Shown here in pieces: positions 16,723-25,120 of a stretch of DNA of 33,809 bases; the stretch's first letter is position 1, and the number at the start of each line of letters is the position of its first letter. The DNA lies in assembly GCA_964600345.1 (NCBI GenBank), contig CAZRKA010000011.1:1-33809 (forward strand), given 5' to 3'. The notes beneath the pieces were generated by a model that searched no databases, was not told the DNA's origin, and was given only the letters and a program-made list of their open reading frames with translations. The position numbers were made by a program, and so were the translations under genes. This DNA comes from JABMMZ01 sp964600345. GTDB taxonomy: Bacteria > Bacteroidota > Bacteroidia > NS11-12g > UBA955.

Positions 16723-18474
16723 TCAATAAAACTTTTTATCTTTTCTTTTCTTTGAACGGTCATATCCTCCACCGCCACCGCTTCCACCACTGCCACTTCT
16801 GCCTCGGTTTTCGAAACGACCTTCACTGCGGTCTCCGCCTCTGCCTCTGTCACGTCCGCTGCGACCCGAGCGATTTCGCCCACCGCCGGTTCTGTCGCTG
16901 GACACTTCAATTTTAATTGGACGTCCTCTGAATTTTTTACCTGCAAACGCAGACATAAATTCTTCGGTAATGTCTTTTTCAACTTCAACAAAACTATATG
17001 AATCCAGGAGTTCTATTTTGCCGAGCTGAGCTTTAGTATGTCCGCTTGTATCGAGAAGGAATTCAAGGAAAGCAGCTTTGTAAAAGCCGTCCTTCTCACC
17101 CAAACTAACAAATAATCTGTTGTAACGGCTGTGGTCTATTTTATGATCACCTGAATTGAGGTCGCCCGATTTTTCGTAGTATTTCAGGAAGCGGTTGAAC
17201 TCCAGAGCAGCTACACGCTTGATGACTTCCTCTTTGCTCATTTCCGCAAACTGTTCTTTCAGATAAGGCAGGTAATTTTCGTAATCACCATGGCTGATAT
17301 CAGCCTGCTTAAGCTTTTCTATAAATGCGAAGAATTGTTTTTCACATACCTCACGGCCGCTCGGAATTTCAAGTTTTTCAAACTTGCATTTTGTAAGCTG
17401 TTCAATATCTCTCAGACGACCTGTTTCGCGGTTGTGAAGAATACTGATACAAACACCTGACTTACCTGCTCTGGCGGTTCTGCCGCTTCTGTGCGTGTAT
17501 ACTTCGGGTTCGTCGGGTAAGGCATAATTAATGACGTGCGAAATACTGTCAACATCTATACCCCTGGCCGCAACGTCTGTTGCAATAAGTAGTTTAATGG
17601 TTTTTTCGCGGAATCTGCCCATTACCTTGTCGCGTTGCTGCTGACTCAGATCACCGTGCAAAGCATCAATTTCATAACCTTCCTTCAGCAATTTTTCGGT
17701 AATATCCTGAGCTTCTGCCTTGGTACGGGTAAATACTATACCGTACATTCCGGGGTTAAAGTCTATCAGTCTCTTTAGCGTTTCGTATTTATGTGAAGAC
17801 TGACACTGATAATAAACGTGTTTAATGTTTTTTGCCGTGATATTTGAATCTACTTTTATTTCAAAAGGATTGTCCATAAAAGTCTGGGCAATACGGCGCA
17901 CTTCTTTCGGCATGGTTGCGCTGAAAAGCCAGGCAGCCTGACGAGCTGTTGCATGCGAAAGTATGAATTCGATATCTTCCCTGAAACCCATGTTGAGCAT
18001 TTCGTCCGCTTCGTCGAGTACCACGTGGGTTACAGAATCAAGCTTAATGGCTTTTCTTTCGATCAGATCTATAAGTCTGCCCGGAGTAGCCACAACAATC
18101 TGAACGCCTTTTCGCAGATATTTAATCTGGTTTTCGATGCTGCTGCCTCCATAAACGGCAACATGAAAGAATTCGTCCATGTATTTACCATACGCTTTGA
18201 AGTCGTTGGTAATCTGAATACACAGTTCGCGTGTCGGGCATATAACCAAACCCTGAACCTGTTTGCTGGAAGTATCAATAAGGGATAATAAAGGTAGTCC
18301 GAATGCGGCTGTTTTGCCGGTACCGGTTTGTGCCAGGCCTACGAAATCCTTGGTTCCTTTTAAAAGAACCGGAATGGCTTGTTGCTGGATGGGAGTGGGA
18401 TTGACGTAGCCAAGATCACTGATCGCATCAAACACGGGTTTGCTTAAACCCATGTCTTGAAATGTTTCTGTCAT
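16723..18474 (-). CDS. deaD: DEAD-box RNA helicase with DbpA-type RNA-binding domain and RG-rich tail
   Basis: 583 aa. ATP-dependent RNA helicase motifs appear in order: Q motif (NPTPIQQQAIP, 25-35), AQTGTGKT (48-55), PTREL (80-84), ATPGR (129-133), DEAD (154-157), SAT (185-187), and ARGIDV and HRSGRTARAG in the second RecA domain. Residues of about 450-535 resemble the DbpA/CsdA RNA-binding domain ('RLFVSLGEKDGFYKAAFLEFL'). The last 45-50 residues are an RG/GG-rich basic tail, typical of RNA-binding low-complexity extensions. It acts in ribosome assembly or mRNA decay, perhaps in the cold; the exact role is inferred. Monocistronic, with its own -7 element. Confidence 0.94.
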   Translation of the reverse strand: MTETFQDMGLSKPVFDAISDLGYVNPTPIQQQAIPVLLKGTKDFVGLAQTGTGKTAAFGLPLLSLIDTSSKQVQGLVICPTRELCIQITNDFKAYGKYMDEFFHVAVYGGSSIENQIKYLRKGVQIVVATPGRLIDLIERKAIKLDSVTHVVLDEADEMLNMGFREDIEFILSHATARQAAWLFSATMPKEVRRIAQTFMDNPFEIKVDSNITAKNIKHVYYQCQSSHKYETLKRLIDFNPGMYGIVFTRTKAEAQDITEKLLKEGYEIDALHGDLSQQQRDKVMGRFREKTIKLLIATDVAARGIDVDSISHVINYALPDEPEVYTHRSGRTARAGKSGVCISILHNRETGRLRDIEQLTKCKFEKLEIPSGREVCEKQFFAFIEKLKQADISHGDYENYLPYLKEQFAEMSKEEVIKRVAALEFNRFLKYYEKSGDLNSGDHKIDHSRYNRLFVSLGEKDGFYKAAFLEFLLDTSGHTKAQLGKIELLDSYSFVEVEKDITEEFMSAFAGKKFRGRPIKIEVSSDRTGGGRNRSGRSGRDRGRGGDRSEGRFENRGRSGSGGSGGGGGYDRSKKRKDKKFY

Positions 18475-18484
18475 AAAGAAGCCG

Positions 18485-18492
18485 CAAAGGTA
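18485..18492 (-). promoter_or_regulatory. Bacteroidota -7 element for the helicase gene
   Basis: The minus strand reads TACCTTTG, a perfect TAnnTTTG, ending 10 nt before the ATG at 18474; the predicted leader is only a few nucleotides. Confidence 0.55.
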
Positions 18493-18584
18493 GGTTAAAT
18501 AATCGGATTTATTAGATAATAGTTCAAAGAATAAGACTTATTAAGCTAATGAGAACGTGAAACCCTTATGCTCACCTTATTGGC

Positions 18585-21395
18585 TCAGCGAATTAATCTG
18601 AGTACTCCCCAGTGTTTTTGAACCTGATCATGGCAATCCGTATATTCCATCAAAAAGTAATAGGTGCCGTCGGAAACAGGATTGCCGTTAATGCTTCCGT
18701 CCCAGCCCTTGCCCTCAATATTGTGATATAGTTGTACTCCCCAGCGGTTGTATACCGTTAGTTTCATGCCTGTGATCATGGAATCCGGAAAGTGTTCGTT
18801 GGTACCGTCTTTATTGGGAGTAAATACATTCGGCATCCTGAATGGCCTGTCGCATGCACAGAGCAGGCTTTTGTCGACCACCAGAATTTTTATAAGAATG
18901 CTGTCGCAACCGTAAACATTAAAAAAAGTGTCTGCATATTCACCTGAGTTGGTATAAAAATGACCGTTTTGCTCAAGTGTATCCCCCTCGCAAATTCTGT
19001 GATTTGAGGTTTCATGGAATATAGGTAAATACTTAAGTACAGATACGATGATACTATCGCAGCCGCTGCTGTTGCTTAATGTATCATAATAAGTGCCTGA
19101 ATTTTTCAAAAACCTGTTCGCGACTTTAACAGAATCTCCCGGACAAATGTTCAGATTTTGGGTGGAAACGGATTGTTGACCATACCCGACAACAATGTTC
19201 ATAAACATAGTGCAGTTGGCAGAGTCTGAAATGGTATCCCTGTAATTTCCGGGCATAGTGTATTTTCTCTTGTTAAAGAATGCCGTATCCCCGGAGCAAA
19301 TACTCAGATTGATTTTTCTGGTAACAGTATCACTCAGAAAGAATTCGGTTTTCATGCTAGCCAGATTGCAAACCTGACTTTTATAAACCTGAACAGAGTA
19401 TTTATGATTCATTTTGAGTTGAGTAACAGTGTCACTCAGATCGTATTTGGAATTTACTTTTCTGATTTCCTTTTGCTCTGTCAGGTCGGTCCAAGTGTAA
19501 GAAACATCGAAACCGTTATTAGGAATTTTGAGCTTTATGATTGCCTGTCCGTCCTTGCAATTAAGGTCCAGATTAAAAGGCAGTGAAGTGGTATCGCTGC
19601 AGATTCCGGGAATTTTCTGAACTGATACAAATTCGTTTCCGCTTACATATATCAGATTGTTGGACGCATCGAGTTTAAGGTCATATATATTCTTACCCGA
19701 AGTTTGAATATCATTCCCTCTTGTGAATTTTTTACCGTCGAAACTGTATACTATGATATTGCCATTATTGCCGCCAACATAAACATTGTTACATGCATCG
19801 CATTGTATGCCACCCTGATATTTTAGTGTATGTGAACTGATTGAATCTTTTCCTACAATTTTTCCGTCACTTGTCCGGAATGCCATTATGAAAACACCAT
19901 CGTAATAATATACATAGTTGTTGTTTGCAGCCAATGCATTGAAACCATTGGAGGCCGTATTTCTTACATAAGGCTTGTTATCTGCCTCAGCAAACGATTT
20001 TTTGCCTGTGGCGACATCCCAGACCGGTCCTGAATAGGTGTTATTTAAAAGGAGGATATGATTGTTGATTGCCCCGGTCATATTGGAGGCAATGATTACA
20101 AACATCTGTCCGTTTGAATTTTGTGCCGAACTGAGAATATCCTGATAATTTCCGCTTAATGTTGTTACGTTGACTGGTGTAAAAGACCCGTTTTGAGGAA
20201 AGCTGCCGAGATTGAGGTTAGAACTGGTGCTCCCTCCCATGCCAAAAATATTTCCGTTCTGACAATTGTAATTCATTTCCCAGACTTCCTGGAATACCCA
20301 GTTTTGAACAGTAACAAAATTATCGTAAACGCCTGAAGAATCGAGCCGGATAATTCTTGATCCGCTTCCTTCAAAGCCCTGACCCACATAAACTTTTCCG
20401 GAAGACCTGTCGACAACGAAATTGCCGTGATAGGCACCGGAAGTCCAGGACAGAATTGAAATACTGCCGTTAAATACCCAGATCAGATTTCCGTTTTTGT
20501 TGTATTTGGCCACATAGCCATTGCCACCGTATACATAAAGGTTCCCGGCCAGATCGAAATCGACATCAAATCCTTTGTTATTGGCAGTGCTTATAGAATA
20601 AAGCGTGTTAAGTGGTTTGATCCATGGATCAATAATTAAAGTCGTATTTTGATTTAGAGTGCCTTCAGTCTTAAAGGATATGATATTATTATTGAGGGAA
20701 TATCGGATATCAATTTTCTCACCGTTCTCGTAAAAGGCATTTAAGCCGCTTTCTTCAAGCAGTGTATGTTGACCGGCGATTGTAATTCTGTTTCCCGCAT
20801 CATTTAGTGCAACATCTGCCCCGGGGTATTCGAATTTTATATCAGAAATATCGGCACCGGGTCTCAAAATGAATTTGTAGGCAATACCTCCTGAATCAGG
20901 TATTACATATTCGAGATCAATATGATTGTAAATGTTTTTGTATGTTAGTTTCTTGTATCCGAAACTGTTTAATTTGCTTTCCCCAAAGGTAAAATAGTGC
21001 CTGCTTTTAGTTTCGGCAGATATACTAAGGTGTTTGTTGTAGCCTATCCAACGGAAACGAACATGCCTGATTTCTTCGTACATGTGTTCCTTTTCCCGGC
21101 CTGTTTTCTGTGAAATGCGTTTTCCCGGTACTATACTGACAATCTTACACAGTATGGATCCCTTTCCGAAATAAAATTGATCACTGCCGTTTTCAATTCC
21201 GTAATATACACTATCTCCCTCAGTGGCATATTGATTAAACTGACCCTTGTTTTCTATAAAAAAATTTGTCTGGAATAGTTTGCTGAAATAAGAGTGCCTA
21301 ACGTCCTTACCATGCAGATGCACAGTTGTCATTAATAATAGAAATTTTAACAAAAACTGTCGGACAAGTAGTGAATATCTCAGTTTTAGTTTCAT
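18585..21395 (-). CDS. T9SS type B sorted cell-surface propeller protein
   Basis: 936 aa from ATG 21395; an upstream TTG (21482) would add 29 residues but lies before the promoter element. The N-terminus is a signal peptide. Residues of about 40-260 match the 'FIENKGQF...' domain (DUF7948-like) found before beta-propellers in Bacteroidota surface proteins. A propeller-like region follows ('GFDVDFDLAGNLYVYGGNG', 'YNKNGNLIWVFNG', 'CDACNNVYVGGNNGNI'). Three repeats at about 694-838 share 'IC.GD......Y...G.Y.DT......C.S' with paired Cys. The last 88 residues are the gliding-motility-associated C-terminal domain ('MPNVFTPNKDGTNEHF', 'YNRWGVQLYHN', 'GWDGSINGNPVSDGTYYF'), the sorting signal for type IX secretion. 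Likely an exposed adhesin or structural protein; ligand unknown. Confidence 0.9.
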   Translation of the reverse strand: MKLKLRYSLLVRQFLLKFLLLMTTVHLHGKDVRHSYFSKLFQTNFFIENKGQFNQYATEGDSVYYGIENGSDQFYFGKGSILCKIVSIVPGKRISQKTGREKEHMYEEIRHVRFRWIGYNKHLSISAETKSRHYFTFGESKLNSFGYKKLTYKNIYNHIDLEYVIPDSGGIAYKFILRPGADISDIKFEYPGADVALNDAGNRITIAGQHTLLEESGLNAFYENGEKIDIRYSLNNNIISFKTEGTLNQNTTLIIDPWIKPLNTLYSISTANNKGFDVDFDLAGNLYVYGGNGYVAKYNKNGNLIWVFNGSISILSWTSGAYHGNFVVDRSSGKVYVGQGFEGSGSRIIRLDSSGVYDNFVTVQNWVFQEVWEMNYNCQNGNIFGMGGSTSSNLNLGSFPQNGSFTPVNVTTLSGNYQDILSSAQNSNGQMFVIIASNMTGAINNHILLLNNTYSGPVWDVATGKKSFAEADNKPYVRNTASNGFNALAANNNYVYYYDGVFIMAFRTSDGKIVGKDSISSHTLKYQGGIQCDACNNVYVGGNNGNIIVYSFDGKKFTRGNDIQTSGKNIYDLKLDASNNLIYVSGNEFVSVQKIPGICSDTTSLPFNLDLNCKDGQAIIKLKIPNNGFDVSYTWTDLTEQKEIRKVNSKYDLSDTVTQLKMNHKYSVQVYKSQVCNLASMKTEFFLSDTVTRKINLSICSGDTAFFNKRKYTMPGNYRDTISDSANCTMFMNIVVGYGQQSVSTQNLNICPGDSVKVANRFLKNSGTYYDTLSNSSGCDSIIVSVLKYLPIFHETSNHRICEGDTLEQNGHFYTNSGEYADTFFNVYGCDSILIKILVVDKSLLCACDRPFRMPNVFTPNKDGTNEHFPDSMITGMKLTVYNRWGVQLYHNIEGKGWDGSINGNPVSDGTYYFLMEYTDCHDQVQKHWGVLRLIR

Positions 21396-21401
21396 TTTAG
21401 T

Positions 21402-21409
21402 CAAATTTA
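21402..21409 (-). promoter_or_regulatory. Bacteroidota -7 element for the T9SS surface protein gene
   Basis: The minus strand reads TAAATTTG, a perfect TAnnTTTG, ending 6 nt before ATG 21395. It supports that start over the upstream TTG and suggests a very short or absent leader. Confidence 0.5.
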
Positions 21410-21626
21410 CAGGAAATAGTTTTAGATCCGGTTGAATATCAGAATATATGATGAAAAAATTACATAAGAGGTTGTATCCCAAATAAGATAATTATTTGAT
21501 TTCAAAGTTGAAGCAGCTCTCACCCCGGTTAAAATACCTTAGAAACCGGTGAGCCTGTTATAATACTGATGTTAATTGTGAAACCTGAATTATATAAATC
21601 TTAAAAAGTGTTTTAATCCGTTGTCA

Positions 21627-21659
21627 TTTGAATGGCATTTCAGGTTTTTTTATATTTTG
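21627..21659 (+). promoter_or_regulatory. Promoter of queG
   Basis: TTTG at 21627-21630, exactly 20 nt spacing, then TATATTTTG at 21651-21659 (TAnnTTTG with one extra T). Confidence 0.45.
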
Positions 21660-21716
21660 TATAGTGCTAATTAATTTTCAGAAATGCAATTTTGCAAATT
21701 ACTCCCACGTCATAAA

Positions 21717-22655
21717 ATGACCGATCGCGTTAAAAATTCACATCTGATTAAAAAACTGGCCTTGCAGAGCGGTTTTGAATTTTGCGGTATATCGGAGGCC
21801 GGATTTCTTGAAGAAGCTGCACCCCGGCTAGAGAGATGGCTTAAGCAGGGCATGCACGGCAATATGAAGTATATGGAGAATTACTTCGACAAAAGGCTTG
21901 ATCCGCAATTACTGGTTCCGGGAGCCAAAACAGTTGTCAGTCTGATGTACAATTATTTCCCGGCCGAAATACAGGAAGCTGATACATTCAGGATTGCCAA
22001 ATACGCTTATGGCAAAGACTACCATTTTGTCATCAAAGAAAAACTGAATGTTTTACTGGATGAATTGAAATTGCAGACCGGTGATATTACCGGTCGTGTA
22101 TTTGTCGATTCTGCGCCGGTACTGGAAAGAGCCTGGGCCGAAAAAAGCGGATTGGGATGGATAGGAAAACACGGATTGCTGATTAATAAAAAAGCAGGTT
22201 CATTTTATTTTCTGGCTGAGATGATAATAGATCTTGACTGCGAGCCTGACGGTCCTCTTAAGGATTTTTGCGGCACCTGCACGCGCTGTGTGGATGCCTG
22301 CCCTACCGATGCCATACTGCCGGATAAAACGCTTAATGCCGGCAAATGTATATCATATCTCACCATTGAACTGAAGGATGCAATACCACAGGAATTCGAA
22401 GGAAAAATGAAAAACTGGATATTTGGTTGCGACATCTGTCAGGATGTTTGTCCATGGAACAGATTTTCAAAACCTCATAATGAAAATGAATTTAATCCTC
22501 CTCATATATTGCTCGAAATGAGTAAAGCGGATTGGGAGGAGATGAATCTGGAAATTTTTCAGAAAACATTTGGCAAAAGTGCCTTTAAGAGAAAGGGATT
22601 TGAGGGACTTAAACAAAATATCCGCTTTGCCGGAAAAGGAAATCAGCAGGATTAA
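21717..22655 (+). CDS. queG: Epoxyqueuosine reductase QueG
   Basis: 312 aa from ATG 21717; an in-frame ATG at 21684 would add 11 residues that do not resemble the family N-terminus. It performs the last step of queuosine synthesis in tRNA, reducing epoxyqueuosine with cobalamin and two [4Fe-4S] clusters. Cluster ligands are visible in CGTCTRCVDACP (Cys185, 188, 191, 195) and in GCDICQDVCPWN (Cys238, 241, 245), with Cys211 in GKCISYLT. The catalytic Asp131 is in VDSAPVLERAWAEKSGLGWIGK (the motif starts at 130). It begins a co-directional run of core genes. Other queuosine genes are not in the window. Confidence 0.95.
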   Translation: MTDRVKNSHLIKKLALQSGFEFCGISEAGFLEEAAPRLERWLKQGMHGNMKYMENYFDKRLDPQLLVPGAKTVVSLMYNYFPAEIQEADTFRIAKYAYGKDYHFVIKEKLNVLLDELKLQTGDITGRVFVDSAPVLERAWAEKSGLGWIGKHGLLINKKAGSFYFLAEMIIDLDCEPDGPLKDFCGTCTRCVDACPTDAILPDKTLNAGKCISYLTIELKDAIPQEFEGKMKNWIFGCDICQDVCPWNRFSKPHNENEFNPPHILLEMSKADWEEMNLEIFQKTFGKSAFKRKGFEGLKQNIRFAGKGNQQD

Positions 22656-22673
22656 TTAAGGGCTTTTTCACTG

Positions 22674-22704
22674 TTGTTATTTTTAGGAATAATTCTTAAA
22701 TTCG
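22674..22704 (+). promoter_or_regulatory. Promoter of radC
   Basis: TTG at 22674-22676, 20 nt spacing, then TAAATTCG at 22697-22704, a one-mismatch TAnnTTTG. It ends only 4 nt before the radC ATG at 22709, implying a leaderless message. Confidence 0.45.
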
Positions 22705-22708
22705 TTAT

Positions 22709-23398
22709 ATGAGCGAATTTATACCGATGAAAGACTGGAATGACGATGAGAAACCCAGAGAAAAAATGATCCGAAAGGGCAGAGCTTCACTTAGCAATAC
22801 AGAGCTGATTGCCATATTACTTTCTACCGGAACCATCAATAAATCGGCTCTTGATCTCGCCAGGGAATTGTTGGGCAAAGCCAACAACGACCTGAGGCAA
22901 CTGGCTAAATGGAATATTCAAGATTTTTGTAAGGTAGACGGAATTGGTCCGGCTAAGGCTGTGACGGTGGTTTCTGCAATTGAACTGGCGGGAAGAAAGC
23001 AACTTGCCGAATCTAGAGAAAGCGATGTCATACAGTCGAGCCGCGATGCTTACAAACGTATGCGGCATTACCTCGAAGACCTTAACCACGAAGAATTCTG
23101 GATTATGACCCTTAACCGTAAAAATGCCATTATAGCCGAGCATCGCATAAGCGAAGGCGGAATTACTGCAACAATTGTAGACCAGCGAAAGATATTCAGG
23201 ATAGCCATTGACGATAAAAGCACCGGAATAATTTTGTTTCACAACCACCCTTCCGGAAACACACAACCCAGTGAGGCTGATAATATGCTGACCAGAAAAC
23301 TCAAAGATGGAGGAAAATTATTGGATATCAATGTGTTGGATCATATTATTGTAGCGCAGAACGCTTACTACAGCTATGCCGATGAAGGCAAGCTGTAA
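22709..23398 (+). CDS. radC: RadC family protein (JAB/MPN domain)
   Basis: 229 aa, full length. The N-terminal part holds a helix-hairpin-helix ('KVDGIGPAKAVTV', about 75-88). The C-terminal MPN/JAB domain has the metal-site residues Glu149, His178 and His180 (FHNHPSG) and Asp191 (SEAD). The historical link to DNA repair is not firmly established, so the biochemical role is uncertain. The start matches the family ('FIPMKDWNDDEKPREKMIRKG'). Confidence 0.96.
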   Translation: MSEFIPMKDWNDDEKPREKMIRKGRASLSNTELIAILLSTGTINKSALDLARELLGKANNDLRQLAKWNIQDFCKVDGIGPAKAVTVVSAIELAGRKQLAESRESDVIQSSRDAYKRMRHYLEDLNHEEFWIMTLNRKNAIIAEHRISEGGITATIVDQRKIFRIAIDDKSTGIILFHNHPSGNTQPSEADNMLTRKLKDGGKLLDINVLDHIIVAQNAYYSYADEGKL

Positions 23399-23403
23399 CA
23401 ATA

Positions 23404-23435
23404 TTTGAATTACTGCGTTTATTATATTACTTTTG
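23404..23435 (+). promoter_or_regulatory. Promoter of the bamD-omega-coa operon
   Basis: TTTG at 23404-23407, exactly 20 nt, then TACTTTTG at 23428-23435: the best match to the Bacteroidota consensus in the window. It overlaps the in-frame TTG at 23433, which therefore cannot be the translational start if this promoter is used. Confidence 0.65.
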
Positions 23436-23450
23436 CAGATTCTATCAACA

Positions 23451-24263
23451 GTGAGCAGATTTTTAGTCTATAGCCTTATTTTACTTCTTGTTTCGTCGTG
23501 TTCCGAATACAGTCGTGTTGTTAAAAAAGGCAGCAACGACGAGAAATATGCCATGGCCAAAAAGCTGTATAATAAACAAGACTATGTAAGAGCCTTGCCG
23601 CTGCTTGAAGATTTACTGGCAGTTTACCGCGGAAAAGCTGAAAGCGAGTTGATTTATTATTATTACTCGACTTGTTACTACGGTCTCGGGCAATATGAAC
23701 TGGCCGCATTTCACTTTAAAAATTTCACAGAGAATTACTATAACAGCGACTCTACCGAAGTTTGCAGTTATAAGTATGTAGAATGCCTCTACCTCGATGC
23801 ACTTCCTTATTTCCTGGATCAGTCGACAACCACAAAGGCCATTTCTGAAATCCAGTTATTCCTGAATCTTTATCCAAAATCCAAATATAAGGATGCCTGC
23901 AACAGTCATATGGAAGACCTCAGAAAACAACTAAAAAAGAAAGCGTTTGAAAATGCAATGCTTTTTTACAAAATTGAGGATTATCTGGCTGCCATAGTCT
24001 CATTTAAAAACGCACTCAAGGAATTTCCGGATATGGACAATAAGGACCAGATAGAATTTCTGATTGTCAAGTGTTCTTATTTTTATGCCAAATACAGTAT
24101 AGACGAAAAGAAAGAAGAGCGCTACAAGGCGGTTTTCGAGGAATACAAAGAATACACAAGGAATAACAAGGCTGATAACCGCTGGTATTCAGAAGCCAGT
24201 CTTTATAACGAAAAAGCCAAAGAAGAATTAAGCAAACATCAAAAACTCAATAACATTCAATAA
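23451..24263 (+). CDS. bamD: Outer membrane assembly lipoprotein BamD
   Basis: 270 aa from GTG 23451. This start gives a clean lipoprotein signal with LVSSC and lipidated Cys17; an in-frame TTG at 23433 lies in the promoter. The mature part contains TPR-like helices ('AMAKKLYNKQDYVRALPLLEDLL', 'YGLGQYELAAFHFKNFTENYYNS', 'ENAMLFYKIEDYLAAIVSFKNALKEFP'), as in BamD of the BAM complex, which inserts beta-barrel proteins in the outer membrane. The gene order bamD - omega - coaBC - DUF4835 is conserved in Bacteroidota and supports the call. One base separates its stop from the next ATG. Confidence 0.93.
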   Translation: MSRFLVYSLILLLVSSCSEYSRVVKKGSNDEKYAMAKKLYNKQDYVRALPLLEDLLAVYRGKAESELIYYYYSTCYYGLGQYELAAFHFKNFTENYYNSDSTEVCSYKYVECLYLDALPYFLDQSTTTKAISEIQLFLNLYPKSKYKDACNSHMEDLRKQLKKKAFENAMLFYKIEDYLAAIVSFKNALKEFPDMDNKDQIEFLIVKCSYFYAKYSIDEKKEERYKAVFEEYKEYTRNNKADNRWYSEASLYNEKAKEELSKHQKLNNIQ

Positions 24264-24264
24264 A

Positions 24265-24588
24265 ATGAAAGAAACAAAATTGTCTCCGAATGCTGAAGCC
24301 CGTAATTTGAAGGATATCGAAGGCCTTACCGGCAATCTTTACCTGTCTACAGTTATAATTGCGAAAAGAGCCAATCAGATTTCGCAGCAGATGAAAGACG
24401 AGCTTAGCAATAAGTTGTCTGAATTTGCTTCAGATCATGACAATCTGGAGGAAGTACACGAAAACAGGGAACAGATTGAAATCAGCGCCCTATACGAAAA
24501 AATGCCTAAAGCAACGCTGGTGGCTACTCAGGAGTTTCTGAACGGAAAAGTGTATCATCGCCTTCCGGAGAATGAGTCTCAGGAATAA
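24265..24588 (+). CDS. rpoZ: Bacteroidota omega-like RNA polymerase subunit (Rpb6/RpoZ)
   Basis: 107 aa. 'GNLYLSTVIIAKRANQISQQMKDELSNKL' is the omega/Rpb6 core helix pair, with the Arg-Ala-Asn segment that contacts RNA polymerase. The C-terminus 'PKATLVATQEFLNGKVYHRLPE' is typical of Bacteroidota members, which are often annotated as hypothetical. The position after bamD and before coaBC is diagnostic. It overlaps the coaC start by 17 bp, suggesting coupled translation. Confidence 0.88.
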   Translation: MKETKLSPNAEARNLKDIEGLTGNLYLSTVIIAKRANQISQQMKDELSNKLSEFASDHDNLEEVHENREQIEISALYEKMPKATLVATQEFLNGKVYHRLPENESQE

Positions 24589-25120
24589 GCGGATATTGCT
24601 TGGAGTCTGTGGAAGTATTGCGGCTTACAAAGCTGCATTTCTGACGAGACTATTTATAAAAGAACGGGCAGAGGTTAAGATTATAATGACCGATGCCGCC
24701 AAAAATTTTATTGCACCGGTAACACTTGCAACCTTAAGTAAGAACCCTGTACTAAGCGAGTTTATAGCTTCAGATAAGGGCGAATGGAATAATCATGTGG
24801 AGCTGGGTTTATGGGCTGATGTCATGATTATAGCCCCGGCAAGTGCACTTACAATTTCTAAAATGGCCAATGGTATCTGCGATAATCTTCTTACTGCAGT
24901 TTATCTTTCGGCGCGTTGCCCTGTTTATTTTGCGCCGGCAATGGATCTGGATATGTACAGGCATCCTTCGGTGCAGCGAAATATAGAAAGTCTTGTATCA
25001 TACGGCAACAAACTAATTGACGCCGAAACCGGAGAACTGGCCAGTGGCCTTGAAGGCAAAGGGCGAATGGCCGAACCGGAAAATATCTTACAATTTTTAA
25101 GCAGAGATTTTGTACGCTGA
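24572..25120 (+). CDS. coaC: Phosphopantothenoylcysteine decarboxylase part (CoaC) of a split coaBC
   Basis: 182 aa, the flavoprotein half of CoaBC: it decarboxylates 4'-phosphopantothenoylcysteine in coenzyme A synthesis. Motifs are GSIAAYKA, the active-site His in NNHVELG, and APAMDLDM (usual PAMN, here PAMD). The final loop 'GELASGLEGKGRMAEP' has Ser where E. coli has the reactive Cys; both variants are, from memory, usual in Bacteroidota. The frame ends at TGA 25118 just after the decarboxylase domain, while the synthetase continues in the next frame, so this is probably one coaBC gene broken by a single-base indel or a natural split. Confidence 0.85.
   Translation: MSLRNKRILLGVCGSIAAYKAAFLTRLFIKERAEVKIIMTDAAKNFIAPVTLATLSKNPVLSEFIASDKGEWNNHVELGLWADVMIIAPASALTISKMANGICDNLLTAVYLSARCPVYFAPAMDLDMYRHPSVQRNIESLVSYGNKLIDAETGELASGLEGKGRMAEPENILQFLSRDFVR

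Larger units (their letters stand above)
21396..21716. other. Divergent intergenic region with an imperfect inverted repeat
   Basis: It contains the promoters of both flanking genes. An imperfect dyad has left arm CTCACCCCGGTT (21519-21530) and right arm AACCGGTGAG (21544-21553), pairing over 10 bp with a two-base bulge. No small gene is evident. Confidence 0.4.

Noticed and set aside
16695..16991. 98-aa Ala/Val/Glu-rich frame overlapping the helicase 3' end on the same strand
   Set aside because: It is an alternative frame of the RG-rich tail; its odd composition follows from the Gly/Arg codons of the real gene.
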